A DNA stretch of 64,000 nt from 20CM-2-55-15 sp963738025 (GTDB lineage Bacteria > Acidobacteriota > Terriglobia > 20CM-2-55-15): NCBI GenBank assembly GCA_963738025.1, contig CAVTWA010000006.1, positions 62,001 to 126,000 on the forward strand. The letters are read 5' to 3'. Below the pieces are notes generated by a model, which was given only the letters and a program-made list of their open reading frames with translations, was not told where the DNA came from and ran no database searches. Of this stretch, positions 26,334 through 35,038 are shown one piece after another; position 1 is the stretch's first letter, and each line of letters starts with the position of its first letter. The position numbers were made by a program, and so were the translations under genes.

Positions 26334-26575
26334 CTACTTCCGAATTGAAACGATTTTGCGCTCGGCCGGTTGCGCGGCGAGGTGCTTGGTCGTCTGTTTC
26401 ACGGCTTGGCGGAGATCTTCATCGGAAGCGATGTTGTAACGGTCGAAGACGGCGCGTGTACGGGTCCGCTGATCGCCATTGCGACGCCTTCACGCACACC
26501 GGCGCGAACCATATTGCGGACCCCAGAGCGGCGAAGGTCGTGAAAGATGCGGGACGGCACCAGGACAGCTTCTTT
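26334..26575 (-). pseudogene. 3' relic of a tyrosine integrase
   Basis: Read on the minus strand, the fragment gives PSRIFHDLRRSGVRNMVRAG, then VREGVAMAISG, and after a one-base loss near 26463 TRAVFDRYNIASDEDLRQAV up to the stop at 26334. These are the catalytic H-x-x-R box, the truncated SGH box and the nucleophile Tyr (codon 26436-26438) of phage-type tyrosine recombinases. The gene points toward tRNA-fMet, with its 3' end next to the attachment site, as in many integrative elements. Its 5' part is missing; galM relic DNA is fused at about 26590. Confidence 0.85.
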
Positions 26576-26594
26576 ATTACCGTCAACGGTGATG

Positions 26595-27453
26595 GTCCCG
26601 GAGTACGAGAAGGGTGGGGTCTACAGCGCTCTGATCGGGCCTTACGCCAATCGGTTGTCCCAAAGTTTCAAGCTGAACGGCCAGACCATCACCCAGCCGG
26701 CCCCGGCCCTGCGCGGCGGCGGCCGCGGCGGTCTGATTCTTCATTCCGGCGCCATCGGATTTCAGAAACGGGTGTGGGACGCGGCGATGCATGACGGGCG
26801 CGAGCCCAGCCTTGGACTCACCATCAAGATGCCGATGGCACAGGAGGCCTGCCCGGCAATGTTACCGTCACCGTCACCTATACGGTGCGGCGCAACAACA
26901 CCCTCGTGATCGATTACCGCGGCATCACCGACAAGCCCACAGTGCTCAACCTCACCAATCATTTCTATTTCGACCTCAAGGGCGAGGGGCCGGGACCCGT
27001 CGACAATGAAATCGTCACCCTCTATGCCCACCGCTACACCGCCGATTTTTTCACTGACGAGGTCAGCCGCGTCGACGGCACGGCGTTCGACTTCACCAAG
27101 CCGGCGCCGCTGGGCGACCGCTTCGCCATGCTGCAGGGGGCGCCCGGCTTCGATACCAATATGGTGATCGACGGCGTGGCGGGACAATTGCGACCGGCCG
27201 CCCGGATCGATGATCCCGACAGCGGCATCGTCATGGTGGTGTTCACCACCCAGCCGGCCTTCCAATTCTATACGGACAATATCGCGAACACGGTTAACGG
27301 CAACAACGGCCATGTCTACGGGAACCACAACGCATCAGCATCGAGACCGAGCATTATCCCGATGCGCCCAGCCATCCGAATTTTCCCTCGACGGAAGTCA
27401 CGCCCGACAAACCGCTGCACGAGATCACCGAATACCGCTTCAGCAGCAAATAG
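26595..27453 (+). pseudogene. galM: Broken aldose 1-epimerase (mutarotase) gene
   Basis: Lacks the N-terminus and starts abruptly with VPEYEKGGVYSALIGPYANR. A one-base loss near 26828 shifts the frame, and the continuation reads GTGGLPGNVTVTVTY, then TVLNLTNHFYFDLKGEGPGP (the catalytic NLTNH motif), PGFDTNMVIDG and MVVFTTQPAFQFYTDN. A second shift near 27330 leads to SIETEHYPDAPSHPNF and a stop at 27453. The DNA is noticeably more GC-rich than its neighbours. This suggests arrival by transfer before decay. Confidence 0.85.
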
Positions 27454-27505
27454 AGTATTTATGCATGCGGCGGTTCGGGAAGATCCCCAAGGTCGACGAT
27501 TTTCC

Positions 27506-27670
27506 GGGGGGGAACGCAGAGGACTTTCGGGGGAATGTATAAATTCCTGGGGGAACGCATAGGACTTCTGGGGGAATGCAGAAATTTCTGGGGGAACGCT
27601 TAGGACTTTCGGGGGAATGCAGAAATTTCTGGGGGAACGCTTAAGACTTTCGGGGGAATGCAGAAATCCT
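27506..27670. repeat. Four 41-bp tandem units with GGGGGAA half-units
   Basis: Each unit is GGGGGAACGC plus about 10 bp (TTAGGACTTTC), then GGGGGAATGC plus about 10 bp (AGAAATTTCT). A G5 tract therefore occurs every 20-21 bp, eight in all. The last two units are nearly identical and the first is the most diverged. The minus strand is open across it, reading Pro-rich SPES/PPE-type repeats, but no start or neighbours support a protein. Not a CRISPR because there are no unique spacers. Confidence 0.85.
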
Positions 27671-28255
27671 GACACCAAGTATATGAGCCCGTTGGGTTAG
27701 ATCCGCGTTTAAGCAAATCCTGGAAATGGAACCATGCGTTCAAGATTCGCCGGAGGCTTCGGGGATGGGCGCGGCGCGGGGCAAAACGCAAACTTACGCG
27801 ATCGGCTTCTCAAAGGGCGACGGTCCTCTCAACGGTACGCCGAAAGCGCTTCATACAATCCTGCTCGCCGACGAACCTGCGGCAGCCGACGCTGAACTAA
27901 CTCGATTCTTAGGGCTCAGTCCGGACCGAATCCGATACATTCGGGAAGCAGGCCGATTTCTTGGCAATATCACGCAGTCACGCATATCCACACTGTCGTG
28001 AGTTCGCGTTCTTTAGGCCCGTTGATAACATGCCGGTTATGAGACCGTGACAAGCGCACCACGCAAATGCTGTTGGCGAAGAATCTCAGACGCGTCTGGC
28101 GGTGGAGGAGCGGCGCGGCCGAATCCAGAGTGCCACGCCAATGAAAGGCTCATTCGACACGGCGCTGATCATGCCATCGCGCCGATGCTCAACATCAAGA
28201 CGACTTCAGGAAACCTTAGCGACTTCTTAATGGCGAATCGCGTAATGTCACTCGT
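27671..28255. other. 585 bp without recognisable gene
   Basis: A 91-codon plus-strand frame (27726-28001) has no family features I recognise and no ribosome-binding site. The tract up to the kinase start at 28256 probably holds eroded coding DNA. I assign nothing here. Confidence 0.5.
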
Positions 28256-29218
28256 TTGGGCCGAGAACTCCAGATTGGTGATCTTCTTGACGACAGGTTT
28301 GAAATTCGGGTGCTCATCGACAGAAGTGGAATGGCGACCATCTTCAAAGCCGTTGATATCCAAACCGGACGATTCGTTGCCCTGAAGGTTCCTCACGCCG
28401 AATTTGGCGATAGCCGCGCCACAACGAGACGCTTGGCCCGCGAGGCCGCGCTTATCCGCAAATTGGATCATCCTGGGATTCCCAAAATAATTGCCATTAC
28501 GGAGAAAAGCCGCCCCTACATTGCGCTCGAATACATCGAGGGCGAAACTCTCGGACACCTTTTGGCGCGCCGGGGGGCTATCCCTGTTGACCAGGCGACC
28601 CGGTTCGTAAGCAGGGTGTGCGACATACTCACGTACATGCACGAACGTGGCGTGGTTCACCACGACTTAAAGCCAGGCAATATTATGATTTCTGATGGCA
28701 GCCCTCGTCTCATCGACTTTGGTATCGCAACACTGACGATACGCAACATATTCCGTTGGTTCTCCTCAACAATGGGGACCGCTGAGTATATGGCGCCGGA
28801 ACAGATCCAAGGTGGCCGCACCGACGCTCGCACGGACATCTACAACTTGGGCGGTGTGCTGTATGAAATGGTGACCGGCCGGATTCCGTTTGAGGCAGAG
28901 ACGGTTGACAATGTTGCCGCACGGGTTCCTCGCCCTCCGCGAGAACTCAACAACAAGCTCAGTGCACAAATCGAAGAAATCATTTTGCATGCGATGGCTC
29001 CGCGACCGTCCGATCGGTACCCTTCCGCCGCAACAATGAAAGCGGAATTAGATTTTCCGGAATCTGTGAAAGTAACGGGCAAGTATCGAAGGCCGCGCAA
29101 ATTCAGTATGTGGCCACGACGGCTGAGGGCAGCCGCGTTCGGCCTTATGCTTATTGGGTCTCAGGTTGTTCTTTTCTTTGTTTTTCTGTGGATGTTTCAA
29201 AGCCGCCTTACACGTTAA
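28256..29218 (+). CDS. Transmembrane Ser/Thr protein kinase (short)
   Basis: 320 residues from a TTG at 28256. The kinase domain has a poorly conserved Gly loop (IDRSGMATIF), ATP-binding Lys in FVALKVPHAEF, catalytic VHHDLKPGNIMI (HRD replaced by HHD, with Asp kept), DFGIATL and TAEYMAPEQIQGG in the activation segment. A C-terminal helix (LMLIGSQVVLFFVFLWMF) anchors it with no extracytoplasmic sensor. The intact frame in a decayed area suggests it is still selected. Upstream sequence has no ribosome-binding site I trust, so the start is uncertain. Confidence 0.85.
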   Translation: MGRELQIGDLLDDRFEIRVLIDRSGMATIFKAVDIQTGRFVALKVPHAEFGDSRATTRRLAREAALIRKLDHPGIPKIIAITEKSRPYIALEYIEGETLGHLLARRGAIPVDQATRFVSRVCDILTYMHERGVVHHDLKPGNIMISDGSPRLIDFGIATLTIRNIFRWFSSTMGTAEYMAPEQIQGGRTDARTDIYNLGGVLYEMVTGRIPFEAETVDNVAARVPRPPRELNNKLSAQIEEIILHAMAPRPSDRYPSAATMKAELDFPESVKVTGKYRRPRKFSMWPRRLRAAAFGLMLIGSQVVLFFVFLWMFQSRLTR

Positions 29219-29372
29219 CAACGGGCGGTGCGTCACCTTCAAGGTGCGCTGCGGTCGGCTACTACGGTTACTTCAATATTTCGTGCGAGTCGGAGGGTTT
29301 CGGCAATTAGGCTGGAAACGAGCTTGCACTGAGATTTTGGAGATTTGAAAACTCGACGACTCCCGTTGCCGA

Positions 29373-30033
29373 TCAGCGCGTCGTCACCCTGCGAGCAGTG
29401 ATGAGCCACCACTGTCCTCTGCCTGGTTGATCGAGAAAGGATTGATTATCGTCGAGGATTTCAAAGCCGTGGCTGTGCAGTTCCTTTTCAACATAGACAA
29501 CGGATGTGTTGCCGCGTTCCGTCTTCAACGGATCGACAATGACCAGCCGACCACCTGAAACAAGAGATTGGAATACTTGATTCAGGATGGCATCTGGGTT
29601 ATCCAATTCGTGATAGGTATTTGCGATGAGAACGGCATCGACGGTTCCGGAAGGAAGATGAGGATTCTCGGCCTCTCCAAGAATCGTCCGAATGTTGTGC
29701 TGACGTCTGAGAATGGTCCGGATCCACAAGAAGTTCAGTGGTCAACGGCGGATCTCCTCCGCCAACACGGTCCCTTCTGGCCCGACAACAGACGAGCTTC
29801 AGAGCGAAGTATCCGGAACCACAACCAAGATCCACAACGGTATTGCCCGTTCTCGGATCGAGCGCGTAGATGATATCGGAGGGACGCTGCCACTGGTCCC
29901 GCTCCGCTTCGACAGCCGTCAATTGCTGGAGGGTTCGAACTCCTTGGTACGCAATCATCGCGAAGCCAAGAACAAGGAAGACGGCGAGAAGGACGAGCGC
30001 CGGACGAAGAGAGCGGACAATACGCTTAAGCAT
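29373..30033 (-). pseudogene. Membrane-anchored SAM methyltransferase, frameshifted
   Basis: The 5' part reads MLKRIVRSLRPALVLLAVFL (membrane anchor), a short linker and GNTVVDLGCGSGYFALKL, which is SAM motif I. After a one-base shift the next stretch is SVVGPEGTVLAEEIRR with a TGA stop. Reading resumes with LWIRTILRRQHNIRTILGEA, then AVLIANTYHELDNPDAILNQ and GGRLVIVDPLKTERG to the stop at 29373. One frameshift plus one nonsense codon inactivate a class I methyltransferase of unknown substrate. Confidence 0.8.
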
Positions 30034-30248
30034 GCGGCCACATGCTTCTATGGACGACGCTGCGGCTGAATGATGACCGAACTGGGCACCCTGAATTTAC
30101 TTGGCTATATTGTTGCCGAATATGAATCCTATTTCTCCCATGGCTCGGGCCTGGTTCACATTCATATCCGCGGGGCCAAAGACAGCACCGGGCGTTGAAT
30201 TTTCCATTTCCCGTTGTTCCGTAAATCTCGTCTTATATAATCTGCGCG

Positions 30249-31898
30249 GTGATTCCCTCCTATGTGCATGGCTGTTCGAACACTCCTTTACTCGGGGAGA
30301 CGATCGGAATGTGTCTCGATCGGATTTGCGAACACTTCGGGAACAGCGAAGCGCTGATGTCCCGGCATCAGAGTCTTCGCTACACGTACGGGCAACTGAA
30401 GCAGCAAATCGAGAACGCCGCCCGGGGAATGATTTCGATGGGCGTGCAGAAGGGGGACCGGGTCGGCGTATGGAGTCCGAATTGTGCGGAATGGTTGATC
30501 GCTCAATACGCGCTGGCAAGGGTCGGCGCGATCATGGTCAACATCAATCCGGCTTACCAGCTCCGCGAACTGGAGCACGCTTTGACGCAATCTGGAGTTT
30601 CCGTCATTGTTGCGGCGCGCGGGTTTCGGAACTCCAATTATGTCGCGATGATCGACGAGTTGGCACCCAAGCTGCCGACTTTGAAGCAAACGGTCTATCT
30701 CGGCAGAGAGCGGCTGGGTTCCGCATTCACCTGGGACGATCTGCTCGAAAGCGGCAAGACAGTGTCCGATCCGGAGTTGCGCGAACGCGAGGCGTCGCTA
30801 CAATGCGACGATCCGATCACTATTCAATACACTTCGGGGACGACGGGCAGGCCAAAGGGGGCGACTTTGTCGCACCACAATATTCTGAACAATGGCTTCT
30901 TCATCGGCGAGCAGCTTCATTACACTCCCGATGATCGTATCTGTCTGCCTGTGCCGTTCTATCATTGCTTCGGTTGCGTGCTGGGAAGTCTTGCAGTGTT
31001 AACCCATGGCAGCGCCGTTGTTCTTCCTTCAGAGTCGTTCGATGCCCAAGCCTGCCTGGCGGCGATTCAAGAAGAACGCTGCACCTCGCTCTACGGGGTG
31101 CCGACCATGTTCATTGCCCAGCTCGAGCATCCGGCGTTTTCGACATACCGCCTGGATTCGCTCAGGACGGGAATCATGGCGGGAGCGCCATGTCCCGTGG
31201 AGGTCATGCGTCAGGTCATTGACAAAATGCACATGCGCGAGGTGACCATCGCATACGGCATGACGGAAACATCGCCGGTGTCGTTTCAGTCGTGCGTTGA
31301 TGATCCCATCGAGGCCCGCGTGTCCACGGTTGGCAGCGTCCATCCGCATATCGAAGTGAAGGTTATCGATCTGCCGACGGGCCTAACGCTTCCACGCGGT
31401 CAGGCGGGAGAGTTGTGCACGCGAGGGTACGCCGTGATGCTTGGCTACTGGAACGATTCCGAAGCCACTGCGGCTGCAATCGACGCCGCGCGCTGGATGC
31501 ACAGCGGCGATCTTGCCGTGATGCGCGAAGATGGCCGCGTCAATATCGTCGGCCGGCTGAAAGACATGATCATCCGAGGCGGCGAGAATATCTATCCTCG
31601 CGAGGTTGAAGAATTTCTGCACACACATCCCAAAGTCAGCGATGTGCAGGTCATCGGCGTTCCGGATAAGAAGTATGGAGAAGAGGTGTGCGCCTGGATT
31701 CGCCTGCGGCAATGTCACACGGCAACTGAGGATGAAATCCGCGATTTCTGCCGCGGGCAGATCGCGACATTCAAGATTCCACGTTACATCCGCTTCGTGA
31801 CTGAATTCCCCATGACGGTCACCGGGAAAGTTCAGAAATTTCGAATGCGGGAACAAATGGTGACCGAGCTTGGTCTCAGCGTCGAACAAACAGCTTGA
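30249..31898 (+). CDS. Medium/long-chain acyl-CoA synthetase (AMP-forming)
   Basis: Activates a carboxylic acid, likely a fatty acid, to acyl-CoA via acyl-AMP. 549 residues from a GTG at 30249. ATP-binding TIQYTSGTTGRPKGATLSHH, YGMTETSP, the GYWNDSEAT segment, the WMHSGDLAVM motif and the C-terminal IVGRLKDMIIRGGENIYPRE hinge with catalytic Lys in TVTGKVQKF are all intact. It is followed 10 bp later by the tannase-family gene and then by a convergent acyl-CoA dehydrogenase, which together hint at catabolism of an aromatic or aliphatic ester. Confidence 0.92.
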   Translation: MIPSYVHGCSNTPLLGETIGMCLDRICEHFGNSEALMSRHQSLRYTYGQLKQQIENAARGMISMGVQKGDRVGVWSPNCAEWLIAQYALARVGAIMVNINPAYQLRELEHALTQSGVSVIVAARGFRNSNYVAMIDELAPKLPTLKQTVYLGRERLGSAFTWDDLLESGKTVSDPELREREASLQCDDPITIQYTSGTTGRPKGATLSHHNILNNGFFIGEQLHYTPDDRICLPVPFYHCFGCVLGSLAVLTHGSAVVLPSESFDAQACLAAIQEERCTSLYGVPTMFIAQLEHPAFSTYRLDSLRTGIMAGAPCPVEVMRQVIDKMHMREVTIAYGMTETSPVSFQSCVDDPIEARVSTVGSVHPHIEVKVIDLPTGLTLPRGQAGELCTRGYAVMLGYWNDSEATAAAIDAARWMHSGDLAVMREDGRVNIVGRLKDMIIRGGENIYPREVEEFLHTHPKVSDVQVIGVPDKKYGEEVCAWIRLRQCHTATEDEIRDFCRGQIATFKIPRYIRFVTEFPMTVTGKVQKFRMREQMVTELGLSVEQTA

Positions 31899-31908
31899 GG
31901 AGGTTTCC

Positions 31909-33495
31909 GTGTCGAATCGAACATTCCTAGCAATCGCGGTTACATTGGCTACTTCAGCTTCGACGGTTTTTGCCCAGCAATCGTGTGAAGGCCTGACAAC
32001 TCTCAAGCTTTCCGGTGCGACAATCACGTCTGCAGCGACGATCGCGGCAGGGCCGCTTGCTGGACCCGCCGGGCCGGGCGGGCCGGCGAATGCGGTGGCA
32101 ATTACGGTGCCGGCGCATTGTGAGGTGAAATTGACGATTCGCCCAAGCAAGGATTCCGAGATCAAGTCCGCGGTATGGCTTCCGGTTAATGGCTGGAATG
32201 GCAAATATCAGCAGCTGGGAAATGGCGGCTGGGCCGGTAGCATTGGATATCGCGCTATGGTCGATCCGTTAACTCATGGCTATGCGGCGGCTGCGACCGA
32301 TGACGGCCACGAAGGCGGCGGGGGTGCAGCGTGGGCCATAGGTCATCCCGAAAAGCTCATCGACTTTGGCTATCGTGCCGTACACGAAACGAGCGTTCAG
32401 GCCAAGGCCGTGATCCGCGCATTCTATGGACGCGATGCGTCGTTGAACTATTTCGCTGGATGTTCCGACGGCGGACGCGAGGCTTTGATGGAAGCGCAGC
32501 GGTATCCGGAAGACTTCAACGGGATCCTTGCCGGCGCTCCGGCGGCCAATTGGTCTCATCTATTCACGGGATTCGTCTGGAACGAGCAGGCACTGTTGAG
32601 CAGCCCGGGCAGTGGCATTCCTCCGGCGAAGTTGCCCGTGCTTCAGAACGGCGTGCTTGCCGCATGCGACAGCCAGGACGGGCTGAAAGACGGCCTTCTC
32701 AGCGACCCGCGGACGTGCCACTTCGATCCGGCAGTGTTGTTGTGCAAACAATCCGACGGACCTGACTGTTTGACGGCATCCCAGGTGGATGCCGTCAGGA
32801 AAATCTACGGAGGCGCGAAGAATCCGCGCACCGGCGAACAGATCTTTCCGGGGTGGCCGGCAGGCGCCGAAGCGGCACCGGGTACGTGGGCAACGTGGAT
32901 TACGCCTGCGAATCCTGCGGCCTCGGCTCAAGCGAATTTCGGCAACACCTATTACGGGCAAGCCGTTTTTGAAGATCCGAAGTGGAATTTTCGCACTCTC
33001 GACTTCGACCAGGACGTTCGCTTTGGCGATACGAAGGCGGGGCCGGTTCTCAACGCGACCAATCCGGACCTGCGATCATTTCGCGCGGCAGGAGGGAGGC
33101 TCCTGCAATACCATGGCTGGGGCGATGCAGCCATCTCTGCAATGAGTTCGATCGAGTATTACGACAGCGTGCAGACATTCCTTTCAAAATTTCCGGATCC
33201 CAGAAACGCTTCCGGCCGCTCGACCGCGGATTTTTACCGGCTGTTCCTCGTGCCGGGAATGGGGCACTGCGGAGGTGGCGCCGGGCCCAACAGTTTCGAT
33301 GCATTCTCCGCTCTGGAAAGCTGGGTTGAGAAGGCTACCGCTCCCGCGCAGTTGATCGGGACGGGGACAGTCGCCGGCGATTCCACCAGGAAAATGACTC
33401 GCCCGATCTGCGCTTATCCGGAGGTTGCGCGGTACAAAGGAACAGGCGATGCGAACGACGCGGCGAATTTCGTGTGCGCCGTACCGGCAAAATAA
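31909..33495 (+). CDS. Secreted tannase/feruloyl-esterase family protein
   Basis: Serine esterase of 528 residues that would release phenolic acids such as gallate or ferulate. The start is a GTG at 31909, chosen because AGGAGG lies just upstream and because it yields a signal peptide (NRTFLAIAVTLATSASTVFA). FAGCSDGGREALMEAQRYPE is the Ser nucleophile with its paired Cys, LVPGMGHCGGGAGP the catalytic His with the second Cys. A Gly-Pro-rich stretch (AGPLAGPAGPGGPANA) follows the signal. Paired with the acyl-CoA synthetase, it may feed released acids into CoA esters. Confidence 0.88.
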   Translation: MSNRTFLAIAVTLATSASTVFAQQSCEGLTTLKLSGATITSAATIAAGPLAGPAGPGGPANAVAITVPAHCEVKLTIRPSKDSEIKSAVWLPVNGWNGKYQQLGNGGWAGSIGYRAMVDPLTHGYAAAATDDGHEGGGGAAWAIGHPEKLIDFGYRAVHETSVQAKAVIRAFYGRDASLNYFAGCSDGGREALMEAQRYPEDFNGILAGAPAANWSHLFTGFVWNEQALLSSPGSGIPPAKLPVLQNGVLAACDSQDGLKDGLLSDPRTCHFDPAVLLCKQSDGPDCLTASQVDAVRKIYGGAKNPRTGEQIFPGWPAGAEAAPGTWATWITPANPAASAQANFGNTYYGQAVFEDPKWNFRTLDFDQDVRFGDTKAGPVLNATNPDLRSFRAAGGRLLQYHGWGDAAISAMSSIEYYDSVQTFLSKFPDPRNASGRSTADFYRLFLVPGMGHCGGGAGPNSFDAFSALESWVEKATAPAQLIGTGTVAGDSTRKMTRPICAYPEVARYKGTGDANDAANFVCAVPAK

Positions 33496-33502
33496 CCGCC
33501 GA

Positions 33503-34669
33503 TCAACTGCAGGCCACCGTAAGCTGATCCTGGGGTGAAAGCAATTGACGCGCGATGACGAGCGTTTGGATCTCGCTTGTGCCTTCGCCGATGGTGCAGA
33601 GCTTGATATCGCGATAGAACTTCTCGACGGGGTAGTCCTTGATGAAGCCATAGCCGCCATGGATCTGCAATGCTTCATTCGCAATTTGGACGGCGGCCTC
33701 CGACGCGAAGAGTTTGGCCATTGCCGACTCCTTCGTGACGCGTCGCCCCCGATCCAATAACCACGCGGCACGGTATGTCAGAAATCGCGCTGCGTCTAAC
33801 GCAACGGCCATGTCCACCAGCTTTTTCTGGATCAGTTGGAATTCGGAGATCGACTGGCCGAATTGTTTGCGCGACTGGGAATAGCTGAGCGCCGCGTCGT
33901 ATGCGCCTTGCGCCATTCCGATGGAAAGAGCGGCAATGGAAATGCGGCCGCCGTCGAGCACCTTCATGCTGTCAATGAAACCTTCGCCGGCCTTTCCCAA
34001 TAGCCGGGCACCGTCCAGACGACAGTTTTCGAAGACTACTTCTCCTGTCGCGCTGGCCCGTAATCCAAGCTTCTCTTCCTTTTTACCGACTCTGAATCCC
34101 GCTGTTCCTCTTTCCACGATGAATGCGGAAATACCCCGGCTTCCGGCCGAGGCATCTGTGACAGCCATGGCTACGCAGACATCCGCATAGTGTGCGTTCG
34201 TTATAAAGCTTTTGGAACCTTCGAGTATCCATTGTCCATCAAAGACAGCGCGCGTCTGTGTTCCTGAAGCATCCGAGCCGGCCGACGGTTCGGTCAATCC
34301 CCAACAGCCCAGCCACTCGCCGGACGCGAGACGGGGGATATAAAACTTGCGCTGCGTATCGCTGCCGCTCTTATAAATATGATTCGCACAAAGGGAGGTA
34401 TGCGCGGCTAGAATGATGCCAATCGATCCATCGACTCTCGACAGTTCTTCGATGATGATGCAGTACTCAATATAGCCAAGTCCCGCGCCACCCAGGTCTT
34501 CTGGCAAGATCGCACCCATATAACCCAGCGCGCCCAGCTGCTTGATTATTTCCAGCGGGAATGTCTCCGAATCGTCCCATTTCCGGACATGCGGTCTTAT
34601 TTCGCCCTCCGAAAACTCCCGCACCGCGCGACGCAATTCAATTTGTTCCGGCGTAAACGCAAAGTCCAT
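33503..34669 (-). CDS. Acyl-CoA dehydrogenase
   Basis: FAD-dependent alpha,beta-dehydrogenation of an acyl-CoA. 388 residues from MDFAFTPEQIELRRAVREF. CWGLTEPSAGSDASGTQT and GSKSFITNAHYADV are the flavin/substrate signatures. QIHGGYGFIKDYPVEKFYRD with IGEGTSEIQTLVIAR is the C-terminal pattern, where the Glu of GEGTSE is the usual catalytic base of short-chain members. A longer start at 34714 would run into the terminator-like hairpin and was rejected. Converges with the tannase gene with a gap of only 7 bp. Confidence 0.93.
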   Translation of the reverse strand: MDFAFTPEQIELRRAVREFSEGEIRPHVRKWDDSETFPLEIIKQLGALGYMGAILPEDLGGAGLGYIEYCIIIEELSRVDGSIGIILAAHTSLCANHIYKSGSDTQRKFYIPRLASGEWLGCWGLTEPSAGSDASGTQTRAVFDGQWILEGSKSFITNAHYADVCVAMAVTDASAGSRGISAFIVERGTAGFRVGKKEEKLGLRASATGEVVFENCRLDGARLLGKAGEGFIDSMKVLDGGRISIAALSIGMAQGAYDAALSYSQSRKQFGQSISEFQLIQKKLVDMAVALDAARFLTYRAAWLLDRGRRVTKESAMAKLFASEAAVQIANEALQIHGGYGFIKDYPVEKFYRDIKLCTIGEGTSEIQTLVIARQLLSPQDQLTVACS

Positions 34670-35038
34670 ATTCCCTTTCTCGCGTAAAAACAGAAAGGCC
34701 GCCCGGCGGTTCATTCCGCCGGGCGGCCTTTCAATTCGAAAATTGAGTCAGCCTCAGGCGGGCGGGCGCAGTAGGCCCCGCAGGCTTAGGAGGAGGCTAA
34801 GGCTGACGTTGTAGAAACGACCAGTCGATAAAATCATGACGTTGCAACATTAGAATAGCTGTCAATAAAAGCGCAAGCAAAACAGAGTAAAAGAGAGTAA
34901 CACCCCTTCGCACATGACAATGATTGCGGCGTGCGGTGGAAATAAGCGGGGTCACCGACAAGGCGGATTGACAAAAGAGGCCCGGATTAGGCGAGACAGG
35001 CGTGTAGTGACGATTATATTCGCCGAGTCCGATGAGTT
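34670..35038. other. Intergenic region with two strong hairpins
   Basis: Holds a perfect 17-bp stem (GAAAGGCCGCCCGGCGG, 34693-34709 with 34716-34732) and a second imperfect one (GTCAGCCT...AGGCTGAC, about 34747-34806). Neither sits at a gene end on the proper side for simple termination: this is the leader of the acyl-CoA dehydrogenase and the tail side of the TonB relic. The remaining 200 bp are AT-richer with nothing recognised. Confidence 0.7.

Noticed and set aside
26441..26590. 5' end of galM on the plus strand
   Set aside because: The plus frame here is a shadow of the integrase relic; galM similarity begins only at about 26595.
27506..27670. CRISPR or minus-strand Pro-rich protein
   Set aside because: No variable spacers; the open minus frame lacks a credible start and any neighbour support.
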